Shown: positions 53,534 to 61,714 of the stretch, one piece after another
Layout of the letters: each line of letters starts with the position of its first letter
How positions within the stretch are numbered: position 1 is the stretch's first letter
Assembly: GCF_004151235.1 (NCBI RefSeq)
Contig: NZ_JUIV01000001.1
Coordinates: 496,001-560,000, forward strand
Direction of reading: 5' to 3'
Origin: Flavobacterium anhuiense
GTDB lineage: Bacteria > Bacteroidota > Bacteroidia > Flavobacteriales > Flavobacteriaceae
Length of the DNA stretch: 64,000 nucleotides
The notes under the pieces: generated by a model
What the model was told of the DNA's origin: nothing
Seen by the model: the letters and a program-made list of their open reading frames with translations, nothing else
Database searches by the model: none
Translations under genes and position numbers: made by a program

Positions 53534-53608
53534 TAAAATTAAGTACTATATCTTAGTTAAAACCTGCTAAAACGCAGTTTTTTAAAAATAATTACGTATT
53601 TATACGTA
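53534..53608 (-). promoter_or_regulatory. narK promoter region with two operator-like sites
   Basis: On the minus strand AAGAT-ATAG-TACTT (53541-53554) overlaps by one base a degenerate -7 (TAATTTTA, 53534-53541), the same layout as at moeA and nirB. Further upstream is a perfect palindrome ACGTA-TTTA-TACGT (53594-53607), extended to TACGTA at both ends. Confidence 0.5.
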
Positions 53609-53613
53609 TTTTT

Positions 53614-54273
53614 TTAGATTAACGAATACTCAGCTGCTTTATTAGAAAGTTCCATCAAGTTTTTTACTTTCAATTTTTTCATCAGATTAAAGCGATGCAC
53701 TTCAGCAGTTCGTTTACTGATGTCAAGAGCTTCGGCGATTTCTTTGTTTCCTTTTCCTGATAAAAGAAGGGTTAGGATTTCTTTTTCTCTTTTGGTAATC
53801 ATCATTTCTTCGCCTAAAGTTTGCTTAGGTTCTAATGATGTTGATGAATTAGTTAATTGGCTAATTAATATAGAAGAGATGTCTCCGCTGAAATATTTTC
53901 CTCCAGCTGAAACGCTGTGTAATGCTTTTAAGAATTCTTCTTTTGAAGAACCTTTTAATAAATAACCATCGGCGCCCGCTTTGATAGATTTCAATACGTA
54001 TTCTTCAGATTCATGCATCGAAAGCATGATGATTTTTACGCTGTTTTTTTCGTTTCTAAGTTTTTCTACTACCTCTATGCCAGTTAAGTTTGGCATACGA
54101 ATATCTACTATAAGTAAATCAGGATTTGTGGCAGCAACGATTTCAAGCGCATCTGCACCATCAATTGCTTCGCCCACAACCTCGATGTTTGCTTCGTTTT
54201 CCAATAAAGATTTGATTCCGTCTCGAACAAAAACATGGTCATCTGCCAGCACTACACGAATGATATTACTCAT
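53614..54273 (-). CDS. NarL/LuxR-type response regulator of the nitrate locus
   Basis: A 219-residue regulator. The receiver has 'VLADDHVFVRDGI', phospho-acceptor Asp in 'LLIVDIRMPNLTG', and 'GADGYLLKGSS'. The LuxR-type domain has 'ITKREKEILTLLLSGKGNKE' and 'ISKRTAEVHRFNLMKKL'. Its likely kinase is the PilJ-domain protein at 54896-56704. It lies directly upstream of narK with a 99-base gap. Control of nitrate genes is inferred from position. Confidence 0.92.
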   Translation of the reverse strand: MSNIIRVVLADDHVFVRDGIKSLLENEANIEVVGEAIDGADALEIVAATNPDLLIVDIRMPNLTGIEVVEKLRNEKNSVKIIMLSMHESEEYVLKSIKAGADGYLLKGSSKEEFLKALHSVSAGGKYFSGDISSILISQLTNSSTSLEPKQTLGEEMMITKREKEILTLLLSGKGNKEIAEALDISKRTAEVHRFNLMKKLKVKNLMELSNKAAEYSLI

Positions 54274-54301
54274 AATTTACTTAATTTAGATTCTAGATTT
54301 T

Positions 54302-54340
54302 TACGTATATTCATCTATAACGAAGACGCTAATATACGTA
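54302..54340. promoter_or_regulatory. TACGTATATT inverted repeat upstream of the NarL-type gene
   Basis: TACGTATATT (54302-54311) and its exact complement AATATACGTA (54331-54340) are separated by 19 bases and lie 29-67 bases before the start codon. TACGTA also recurs upstream of narK and nirB. It is a candidate self-control site. Confidence 0.45.
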
Positions 54341-54416
54341 CTTTTTTTAAAAGTAAATTCCAATATTAAAATTTCTAATGTTGGAATCTCCAAATTTCAA
54401 AGTATTTATGGGTTTA

Positions 54417-54451
54417 ACTTTGTCAAAGTTTAAAACTTTGACAAAGTTTTT
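54417..54451. repeat. ACTTTGTCAAAGT-type palindrome
   Basis: Arms AACTTTGTCAAAGTTT and AAACTTTGACAAAGTT surround a single A, followed by a T run on the plus strand. It resembles the GGTTT/AAACC palindromes at 11026, 22438 and 26350. Confidence 0.65.
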
Positions 54452-54474
54452 TTGTACAGTTTTCCCACCCAGTT

Positions 54475-54654
54475 TGTCATCCTGAGGAACGAATGATCTC
54501 CGCAAGTAGCTCTACAAAGATTGGTGATTTTGATTGTGTTTTCTTTGCACGCAGATTCCGCAGATTTAAACAGATTTTTTTATTGTAAAGCTGTAAAGAT
54601 TGTGGATTTTGATTGCGGAGTTTCTTGTGTGATTCTTCGTTCCTCAGAATGACA
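54475..54654. repeat. REP-like hairpin, expanded copy
   Basis: The arms (TGTCATCCTGAGGAACGA at 54475; TCGTTCCTCAGAATGACA ending 54654) match the element at 24287. The interior is about 130 bases and contains the 'TACAAAGATTG' type loop word twice, separated by a CGCAGATTCCGCAGATTTAA insertion. It looks like a tandem or compound copy. Confidence 0.8.
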
Positions 54655-54690
54655 AAAAAGACGTTAAGTAAATAAGTCGTCTTTTGAAAA

Positions 54691-54895
54691 CGAGTGCCCG
54701 CGAGAGGGATAGGAGCAGTCCGCCGCAGCGGAGCGGATAGCCCGACAGTATTAGGAAAAGTGGGCGAATATAGACAAAGTATGTTTGCCCACTTTTTCTA
54801 ATACTGGCTCGCCCTAATTAATTAGAAAATGAGATAATGTGTCAATTAGATAATTCTTAGAATGCGTTGAATAATTATCTAATTTTCTAATTGTC
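54691..54895. repeat. GC-rich element with long hairpin, then nested AT-rich hairpin
   Basis: 54691-54745 is much more GC-rich than its surroundings ('GAGCAGTCCGCCGCAGCG' is part of it). It is followed by 20-base arms starting CAGTATTAGG (54746) and ending CTAATACTG (54806). A second inverted repeat of ATTAGATAATT / AATTATCTAATT and ATTTTCTAATTGTCTCAT runs to the kinase stop codon. The 54274-54895 gap holds no gene. Confidence 0.7.
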
Positions 54896-56704
54896 TCATT
54901 TAAGAATTGGAATATTGAACGTAATTCTCGTTCCTTCTCCAGGAATTGATTTGATGAAAACACGTCCGTTGATGTATTGAATGCGTTCGTTCATGAATAA
55001 TAAGCCCATTCCGGATTCGCTGTTGCGTTTTTTGTCTACTGAATTGATGTCAAAACCTTTTCCGTTGTCATCGACGATGATGCTTAATAGGGATTCACTA
55101 TGCGAAAGCTGGACGATGATATGAGTTGATTCGGCATATTTTATGGCATTGTTGATGGCTTCTTGCGTAAGTCTGTAAATATTGATTTCGATTAAGGAAT
55201 CTAAACGCTGATCGAAATCGGTTTTATTGTAGAAAAGGATTTCTTTTCCTGTAAGTTTTGAAAGTTCCTGAGTAAGTTTTGATAATGATGAAACGATTCC
55301 GTGATCGCTTAATTCTGGTGGCATTAGATTGAAAGTTGCCGTGCGGACACCTTTTATAATGTCTAGTGAAAGTTTCTTTAAATACTCAATTTTTTGTTCG
55401 GATTTTTCTCTGTCGTCTAAATTGATGCTTTCCAGACTGAATTTTAAACCTGTTAGCATTTGCCCAATTCCGTCGTGAATTTCTTTGGCGATTCGGTTTT
55501 GTTCGTTTTCCTGATTTTCAACTATTTTGCTTGAAATAATCTTTTGCTGATTGATTTTTTCGGTTGTGTTTTCAAGGTTTAGACGCTCGACTTCGCGTTG
55601 TGCTTTTTTGCGTTCGGTAATGTTGAAACAAACAATTAAAAGTTCCAGTTCATCTTTTTTGATCATGACGGGAACCATAGATAAATCGAGCCAAATGGTT
55701 TGATTTTCTCTGTTTAAAATACTGATTTCGCCTTGCCATCCACTGCGCTGTTTTTCGAAAATGAGTCGGTCGAAATTAACTTGTTCTTTTTCGTCGACAG
55801 TTAAAACTTCTGAGAATTTTTTGTTAGAAGAGAATTTGGTGTAATTGAGCAATTTGGCAAATTTTTCGCCGATATGAATTATGGAACCGTCTGGTGAAAT
55901 TCGGCAATAGAGTAACGTGTTTTCCATTGCATAATTGAGCGATTTTAATTCTTTTACGGAGTTTTCTTTTATTTCGCTTAGGATTTCGGTGTCGTATGCG
56001 AGTTTTAACGCTTTCTTTTCTGATGATAGAAGTTTGGCAATTAATCTTTCGATTTTCTTGTTGGTTGGTTTGAAAATGAAGAAGAATTCTAGAAGTAGAA
56101 CAAGTAAAGTGAATCCGAAAATCCAGTATTCGATTCGTCGTTGTTCGGTTACTTTTTCGTGTGCTTCGAGATCGTATTGGGTTACGATTTCATTCATTTT
56201 GGAAAGGAAATTGCCTTCGTTTTCCAGAATTGTTTTTACGTGTTTTTGATTTTCGGCTGATTGTTTCTTTTGTTTTAAATTCTTTAAAAACGAATCGGTT
56301 GCTACGGCAATTTTACTGAAAATCGGATTGATTTCCAGATATAGTTTAGAAAGTGTTTCTGATTTTTCTTTTGGAAAAGCCAGACTGTCGTTTCCGTTTT
56401 CAAGTGCGTTTTGATTCTTTTTCCACAGCGCCAAAACTTCTTCTAAATGAGAAATTTGTTTAACAGATGCGGTATCAGAAACGAAATGCAGAATCAGAAC
56501 TTCTTTTACGATTTTCTGGCTCAGCATTCGCTGTTTTCCTGAAAAGTTTATGATTTTAGAATCGCTTAACTGCTGATTCAGATTGTATTGAACTAAAAAC
56601 TGACTAATGATTATGGTTAAGGCAATAGTAAGAAGTGCAAAAAAATACAGACGGCGTAAATTTTTGAAAGTGATTTTATCTTCTTCCTGATTGCTTTTTT
56701 TCAT
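54896..56704 (-). CDS. PilJ-domain sensor histidine kinase, probable nitrate/nitrite sensor
   Basis: The 602-residue protein has TM helices at about 19-40 and 191-211. The periplasmic part begins with 'DSKIINFSGKQRMLSQKI' (48-65), a PilJ-domain/P-box-like segment comparable to the nitrate-binding P-box of NarX. A linker, a PAS domain (about 255-365, ending 'NITERKKAQ'), a HisKA_3 box 'RIAKEIHDGIGQMLTGLKF' with His410, and an ATPase domain ('DDNGKGFD', 'GMGLLFMNERI') follow. NarL-type regulator and NarK genes are its neighbours. The ligand is inferred. Confidence 0.88.
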   Translation of the reverse strand: MKKSNQEEDKITFKNLRRLYFFALLTIALTIIISQFLVQYNLNQQLSDSKIINFSGKQRMLSQKIVKEVLILHFVSDTASVKQISHLEEVLALWKKNQNALENGNDSLAFPKEKSETLSKLYLEINPIFSKIAVATDSFLKNLKQKKQSAENQKHVKTILENEGNFLSKMNEIVTQYDLEAHEKVTEQRRIEYWIFGFTLLVLLLEFFFIFKPTNKKIERLIAKLLSSEKKALKLAYDTEILSEIKENSVKELKSLNYAMENTLLYCRISPDGSIIHIGEKFAKLLNYTKFSSNKKFSEVLTVDEKEQVNFDRLIFEKQRSGWQGEISILNRENQTIWLDLSMVPVMIKKDELELLIVCFNITERKKAQREVERLNLENTTEKINQQKIISSKIVENQENEQNRIAKEIHDGIGQMLTGLKFSLESINLDDREKSEQKIEYLKKLSLDIIKGVRTATFNLMPPELSDHGIVSSLSKLTQELSKLTGKEILFYNKTDFDQRLDSLIEINIYRLTQEAINNAIKYAESTHIIVQLSHSESLLSIIVDDNGKGFDINSVDKKRNSESGMGLLFMNERIQYINGRVFIKSIPGEGTRITFNIPILK

Positions 56705-56710
56705 ACGTTT

Positions 56711-57295
56711 TTACAATCCCAAAGAGGCTTTTATGAGATTTAAATTTTCTTCGGAATAATTAATTTTCAAGGCTTCCTGATGTCCTTTATCCGACATTTT
56801 ATCCCAAGTTTTTTTGATGATGTTTTTTAGTTTTTCTTCGTCATGTTTGTGTACGAAAGGTTCTAAGTAATATTCTAAAAACACGAGACAAATAACGTCT
56901 TCCAGCAACTGGGTTTCGGCATCTTTTTTAAGTAGTTTTTTCTCAATTAAAAAGGAAACACGATCAATGAAAGCTTGATCGTAACCTGCTTTAACCAAAA
57001 TTTCTGCTGTAGTTTTTGCGTGGAATTTTTTCAATTCTTCTCTCCATTTCAAATAACCCACACGATCCATTGGGTACGATTCGCGAGCGACTTTCCATCG
57101 GCAGATATGTTGGGCTTTTGAAGCAATCTGAATTTCTTCGGATGCATTGGGCTCAAAATCCATAAGTCTTTTGTACATCCTGTCAGAATACAATAATTCT
57201 TTTGGATATTCTTTGTTTTGGTCTAATTCGATGTTCGGATCTTGTGCATTTTCTGCATCAATCCATTCGCTTGCTTTTTGAAAAGGTGTGTTCAT
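56711..57295 (-). CDS. DUF4202 protein of the nitrate/nitrite locus
   Basis: The 194 residues carry the DUF4202 (PF13875) pattern: 'ELLYSDRMYKRLMDFEP', 'KAQHICRWKVARESYPMDR', 'GYLKWREELKKFHA' and 'LLEDVICLVFLEYYLEPF'. Conserved His, Arg and Asp residues suggest a metal- or nucleotide-binding helical fold, but no activity is known to me. It starts after nirD and ends six bases before the sensor kinase gene. From memory, the family often accompanies nitrite genes. Confidence 0.85.
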   Translation of the reverse strand: MNTPFQKASEWIDAENAQDPNIELDQNKEYPKELLYSDRMYKRLMDFEPNASEEIQIASKAQHICRWKVARESYPMDRVGYLKWREELKKFHAKTTAEILVKAGYDQAFIDRVSFLIEKKLLKKDAETQLLEDVICLVFLEYYLEPFVHKHDEEKLKNIIKKTWDKMSDKGHQEALKINYSEENLNLIKASLGL

Positions 57296-57431
57296 TTTTT
57301 TGGTTAAGTAATAGATTTCAAAGATACGGAATTAGTGGAAAAGTCGAAAGTCTAAAGTGAGATGAAAGAAAGAAGAGGCAAGACTATATAGGTTTTCAAA
57401 TCTTGCTTCTTGCTTCCTGCCTCTTAAAAGT

Positions 57432-57809
57432 CTAATCTACAAATCCAACAAATACTTCATTCTCGACAATCTTTATTGGATATGTTGCTATTTTATAATC
57501 GTCTCCGTTTAGGCTTGTTCCGTCTATTAATGAAAATGTTTTTTTATGCATTGGACACGCGATTTTCGGAATATCATCAGCAGATCCTGTCATTCCTCTT
57601 GAAAGCACCATTTCCATTTTGTGCGGGCAGGCGTTTTGGCAAGCGTACCATTCGTTTCTGCGTGTGAAATTGAAAATAGCGATTTGTTTGTTTTTGTATT
57701 TGATGCATCCACCTCGATTGGTTGGGAAATCTTCTACTTTACCTGCTTTGAACCAAATTGTAGCGTCGCTTGCGTGAACTGTTTCGTATTGATTTAAGAT
57801 TTCTTCCAT
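57432..57809 (-). CDS. nirD: Nitrite reductase small subunit NirD, Rieske type
   Basis: A 125-residue Rieske-like protein. The [2Fe-2S] ligands are all present: 'ACPHKMEMVLSRG' (Cys, His) and 'ACPMHKKTFSL' (Cys, His). Many NirD proteins lack some of these, so this one likely binds a cluster. It partners NirB in NAD(P)H-dependent reduction of nitrite to ammonium in the cytoplasm. It follows nirB after a 215-base repeat-containing gap. Confidence 0.92.
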   Translation of the reverse strand: MEEILNQYETVHASDATIWFKAGKVEDFPTNRGGCIKYKNKQIAIFNFTRRNEWYACQNACPHKMEMVLSRGMTGSADDIPKIACPMHKKTFSLIDGTSLNGDDYKIATYPIKIVENEVFVGFVD

Positions 57810-57835
57810 TTTGTTTTTGTTTTGATTTCCTGTTT

Positions 57836-58018
57836 CTTGGCCCTCTTTTTACAATCAAGAGAGATTTGATGGCGCAGTAAAAAAGAGGGCAAGAAGGACA
57901 GCAAGCGTTTGTGATTTTTTTCTTTTTTTTTTGGAGCTTGGTGTTTTGCCACTAAGGCGCAAAGGCGCTAAGTTTTTTTAAGTTTTTGTAATTTGACTTT
58001 GTGTCTTTGTGGCAAGAT
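57836..58018. repeat. Two inverted repeats in the nirB-nirD gap
   Basis: First, CTTGGCCCTCTTTTTAC (57836) pairs with GTAAAAAAGAGGGCAAG (57877). Second, GCCACTAAGGCGCAAAGG (about 57948) pairs loosely with TGTGTCTTTGTGGCA (about 58000), the same GCCAC...GTGGC words seen at 63105-63368. They may form hairpins between the two nitrite reductase genes. Confidence 0.65.
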
Positions 58019-58024
58019 ATTTTT

Positions 58025-60538
58025 TTAAGTCCAGGCTTTTGGCATTTTTTGATCTCTTAGCGGAACAAAAACAGCATTGTCGTCTTTTTCGTCTGAGTTT
58101 ATAAAGTGATTGAAACGTTTTAGTAATCTTGGTTTTTCCAGCACTTGTTTCCACTCGCATTCGAAGGTGTTTACCAAAGTCTGCATTTCGGCTTCTAATG
58201 TTTCACAGATTCCTAAACTGTCTTCTATAATTACTTGTTTCAAATAGTCTAAACCGCCGTCTAATTTTTCTAGCCAAGTTGATGTTCTAATCAGTGGACC
58301 AGCGGTGCGTATGTAATACATTAAAAAACGATCCATGTATTTGATAACGGTTTCTTTGTCGATTTTTTCGGCTAATAAAACCGCGTGTTTTGGATTGGCA
58401 CCACCATTTCCCGCGATGTATAAATTCCATCCGCCTTCGACAGCAATTAATCCGAAATCTTTTCCGCGGGCTTCGGCGCATTCGCGAATGCAGGCAGAAA
58501 CTCCACCTTTTAGTTTATGAGGAGAACGGATTCCTTTATATCTATTTTCAAGTTCGATGGCAAATCCGGCGCTGTCGTCCATTCCGTAACGGCACCAAGC
58601 ATTTCCTACACAGCTTTTTACGGCACGAAGTGATTTTCCGTATGCGTGACCGCTTTCAAAGCCATTGTCGATTAAGATTTTCCAGATTTTTGGCAAATCG
58701 CTTAAATGCGCTCCGAATAAATCAACTCTTTGTGCTCCAGTGATTTTGGTGTATAAATCGAATTGTTTTGCTACTTCGCCAATTACAATTAATTTCTCGG
58801 CAGTAATTTCTCCTCCAGCAACCCTTGGAACGACAGAATAAGTTCCGTTTCTTTGAATATTTGCTAAAAATCTATCGTTTGTATCTTGAGCAGTTACGTG
58901 TTTGTTTGCGGTGTCATTATAAATGCTTGAGAAAATAGAAGCGACAACTGGTTTGCAAATTTCGCATCCGTCGCCTTTTCCGTGATGATCCAGAACATCG
59001 TAGAAATTCTCATATTTATTGATTTTTACCAAATCGAATAATTCCTGACGAGTGTAGCTGAAATGCTCGCAGATTACTTCTTTCACTTCTTTTCCTAAAG
59101 ATTTTTGGGTTGCTTTAACCAGATCTGAAACCATTGGTTTGCAGCCTCCACAACCCGAAGTTGCTTTAGTTGCTTTAACCACATCTGAAAGTGAAGCACA
59201 GCTTTCGTCTAAAATTTTACAGCAAATTGCTCCCTTGGTAACATTTTCGCAAGAACAAATTACGGCTGTATCCGGCAAATCCATTACGCTTCCTAGAGAA
59301 GAACCTTCAGATCCATCACGAGAACCTAAAATTAAATCTTCTGGATTTTTAGGCAACGCCATTTCGTTAATATAAATCTGGAAAAGCGAACCGTAATCAC
59401 TAGAATCTCCAACTAAAATTCCACCCAACAATTTTTTAGAATCTTTTGTAACGTTGATTCTTTTATAAATGCCGCTTAGTTTATTTTCATAAATAATCGC
59501 AGTAACATTTTCATTTTCAATGAAAGGATCACCAAAACTCGCCACTTCAACACCAATTAATTTTAATTGTGTAGACATATCGATGGTTTCTCTCATGGTT
59601 TTATCACCATTTAAAATTTGCTCGGCAGCAACATCGGCCATTTCGTAACCTGGCGCAACCAATCCGTAAATATTATGATTGTAAAGTGCAGCTTCACCAA
59701 TAGCAAAAATGCAAGGATCTGATGTTCGCATTTGATTGTTTACCACAATTCCGCCTCGTACACCAACTTCAAGTCCAGAAATTCTAGCCAGTTCGTCGCG
59801 AGGTTTAATTCCAGCAGATATAACTAGCATGTCTACTTTTAACAATTCGTCGTTGGCAAACATCATTCCAGTTATACTTTCCTTTCCGTCAATATATTGT
59901 GTTGCTTTGTTAAGATGAATTCCAATATTTAATTCTTCAATTTTAGACTGAAGCATATCGCTTGCCCCTTGATCCAATTGTCTCGGCATTAAGCGAGGTG
60001 CAAATTCCACCACATGCGGATTCAATCCTAAATCTCTAACCGCTTTTGCAGCTTCTAATCCTAAAAGGCCTCCGCCTAAAACAGCTGCTTCTGTAGCGCC
60101 TTTGATTTTTATTTTTTTGGCGTAAGCCATAATAGCATCTAGATCTTCGATAGTTCTGTACACAAAAACACCTTCTTTTTCTACTCCTTCAATTGGCGGT
60201 ACAAAAGCCGAAGAACCTGTTGCCAAAACTAAGTAGTCGTACGTATGTGTTTTGCCTAAGTGTGTATGAATTGTTTTTGAGTCACGATTAATATCTGTAA
60301 TTAGCTCAGATGTGTTTAGAATAATATTGTTTTCTGCGTACCATTCGGTTGTTGATAATGATAAATCATCTGCAGTTTTCCCTCCAAAGTATTCGCTTAA
60401 GTGAACGCGATCGTAAGCTCTTCTTGGTTCTTCTCCAAATACTGTGATTTGATACTTTTCTTGTCCCGATTTTGCGACAAACTTTTCACAAAATTTATAA
60501 CCAACCATGCCGTTTCCAACTACTATTACTCTAATCAT
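58025..60538 (-). CDS. nirB: NAD(P)H nitrite reductase large subunit NirB
   Basis: At 837 residues this is standard NirB. The FAD/NAD part has 'VVGNGMVGYKFCEKF', 'AAVLGGGLLGLEAAKAV' near 145-160 and 'AIGEAALYN'. A BFD-type [2Fe-2S] domain with 'CSCENVTKGAICCKI' and 'TSGCGGCKPMV' lies near 425-465, followed by a second BFD-like 'GDGCEICKPVV'. The siroheme part has C-x5-C in 'SCVGNAWC' and C-x3-C in 'ACIREC', then 'GNGGANPKHAVLLAEKI'. It reduces nitrite to ammonium with NirD. cobA at 36758 supplies the siroheme precursor. Confidence 0.97.
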   Translation of the reverse strand: MIRVIVVGNGMVGYKFCEKFVAKSGQEKYQITVFGEEPRRAYDRVHLSEYFGGKTADDLSLSTTEWYAENNIILNTSELITDINRDSKTIHTHLGKTHTYDYLVLATGSSAFVPPIEGVEKEGVFVYRTIEDLDAIMAYAKKIKIKGATEAAVLGGGLLGLEAAKAVRDLGLNPHVVEFAPRLMPRQLDQGASDMLQSKIEELNIGIHLNKATQYIDGKESITGMMFANDELLKVDMLVISAGIKPRDELARISGLEVGVRGGIVVNNQMRTSDPCIFAIGEAALYNHNIYGLVAPGYEMADVAAEQILNGDKTMRETIDMSTQLKLIGVEVASFGDPFIENENVTAIIYENKLSGIYKRINVTKDSKKLLGGILVGDSSDYGSLFQIYINEMALPKNPEDLILGSRDGSEGSSLGSVMDLPDTAVICSCENVTKGAICCKILDESCASLSDVVKATKATSGCGGCKPMVSDLVKATQKSLGKEVKEVICEHFSYTRQELFDLVKINKYENFYDVLDHHGKGDGCEICKPVVASIFSSIYNDTANKHVTAQDTNDRFLANIQRNGTYSVVPRVAGGEITAEKLIVIGEVAKQFDLYTKITGAQRVDLFGAHLSDLPKIWKILIDNGFESGHAYGKSLRAVKSCVGNAWCRYGMDDSAGFAIELENRYKGIRSPHKLKGGVSACIRECAEARGKDFGLIAVEGGWNLYIAGNGGANPKHAVLLAEKIDKETVIKYMDRFLMYYIRTAGPLIRTSTWLEKLDGGLDYLKQVIIEDSLGICETLEAEMQTLVNTFECEWKQVLEKPRLLKRFNHFINSDEKDDNAVFVPLRDQKMPKAWT

Positions 60539-60564
60539 GATTTCTTTAATTAAGTATTACTACG

Positions 60565-60665
60565 CAAATATAAGTATTTATACTTATTAAAATACGTAAA
60601 TAATTTATTTTTTTTAGTAGATGTAAGTTTTTGTTACTACGTATTTTGTCGTAAACTTTTACGTA
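60565..60665 (-). promoter_or_regulatory. nirB control region: FNR-geometry palindrome and three TACGTA sites
   Basis: On the minus strand a perfect palindrome AAGTA-TAAA-TACTT (60572-60585) overlaps by one base a TATATTTG -7 element (60565-60572), 26 bases before the ATG. Further upstream TACGTA occurs at 60593-60598, 60638-60643 and 60660-60665. The two site types could serve the FNR-like and NarL-type regulators of this locus. Confidence 0.55.
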
Positions 60666-60807
60666 GTGCGGATTTTGAATGATTTTGGAGTGATTTAGTT
60701 TTTTAAAATTTGAAAGGATTCTAAATAAGCGTTTCAAAAAATTGTCGTAAATTCATAAGAATTTTATAGGTGTTTTGAGAAGAAGAACATTATTAAACTA
60801 AGATCTC

Positions 60808-61581
60808 ATGAAAAATATACTATCAATATTGTTATTATCAGTTTTAATAATTGGCTGTAAAACGACTGCAAATAAAGAATCTGGTACAACATCTTCTGCA
60901 AGTTCAACAGAAGAAGATTTAAAATATTATTTTAAAGGAACAGGAAACGAACCGTTTTGGGGAATCAAAATAGGGAATGAGGAAATCGTTTTTACATCAT
61001 TAATTCTTGGAAAAGAAAAAATCACTTTTCCTGCTTCTGAAGCGATTAAGGCAATGGATGCGAATGTGAAAATGTATAAAGTAAGTAATGAAACCGCATC
61101 GGCTACGATTACGATTCAGCAATTGGATTGTCAGGATTCGATGTCGGGTACAATTTCTCCCTATAGTGTCAAGGTAGAAATCAAAAATAATTCGGAATTG
61201 GAGACTAAGAAATTAAGCGGTTGCGGAAAATATCTTACCGATTATCGTCTTCATGATATTTGGGTATTGGAAGAATTAAACGGCTATAAAGTTTTTGCAA
61301 CCGATTTTCAGAAAGAAATGCCTCGAATTGAAATTAATTCGGCAGAAAATAGATTTTCTGGTTATGGAGGCTGTAACGCCATTAGTGGTTCTATTTTTTA
61401 TGAAAAGGATTTATTGCGTTTTACAAAAGTAATTTCAACGCTTATGGCTTGTCCGCAAGGGAATAAAGAAGGAGAATTTACTAAAGCCTTGCAGAGTACG
61501 ACTACTTATTCGATTGGGAATAATCAATTGATTTTGTCAAATCCTTCGGGGAAATTGGCTGTTTTTAAGAAGGTAGATTAA
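60808..61581 (+). CDS. Lipoprotein with COG3650-like and META domains
   Basis: A lipoprotein signal (MKNILSILLLSVLIIGC) starts this 257-residue protein. The first domain has 'YFKGTGNEPFWGIKIG', as in the COG3650 family. The second, from about residue 150, is a META/HslJ-type domain ('WVLEELNGYKVF', 'FSGYGGCNAISGSI', 'STLMACPQGNKEGEF'). It is probably anchored in the envelope. The role is unknown; META proteins are linked to stress and outer-membrane function. It is divergent from nirB. Confidence 0.86.
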   Translation: MKNILSILLLSVLIIGCKTTANKESGTTSSASSTEEDLKYYFKGTGNEPFWGIKIGNEEIVFTSLILGKEKITFPASEAIKAMDANVKMYKVSNETASATITIQQLDCQDSMSGTISPYSVKVEIKNNSELETKKLSGCGKYLTDYRLHDIWVLEELNGYKVFATDFQKEMPRIEINSAENRFSGYGGCNAISGSIFYEKDLLRFTKVISTLMACPQGNKEGEFTKALQSTTTYSIGNNQLILSNPSGKLAVFKKVD

Positions 61582-61591
61582 TGCACTGTTT

Positions 61592-61691
61592 TGTCATTCC
61601 GAGGAACGAGGAATCACACACGAAACTCCGCAAAGATTGACGATATAGTATGAGGAATTACTTGTGTGATTCCTCATTCCTCGGAATGACA
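61592..61691. repeat. REP-like long hairpin (third full copy)
   Basis: 28-base arms, TGTCATTCCGAGGAACGA and its complement with one mismatch, lie at 61592-61619 and 61664-61691. The 44-base loop holds 'CAAAGATTGACG'. Length and loop match the 24287 element. It lies between convergent genes and may act as a terminator. Confidence 0.85.
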
Positions 61692-61714
61692 AACTTAACG
61701 TTAAAAGAGAGGAT

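Noticed and set aside
60546..60737. Minus-strand 63-codon frame upstream of nirB
   Set aside because: It overlaps the palindromes and -7 element of the nirB promoter and has no recognisable features, so it is taken as regulatory DNA.
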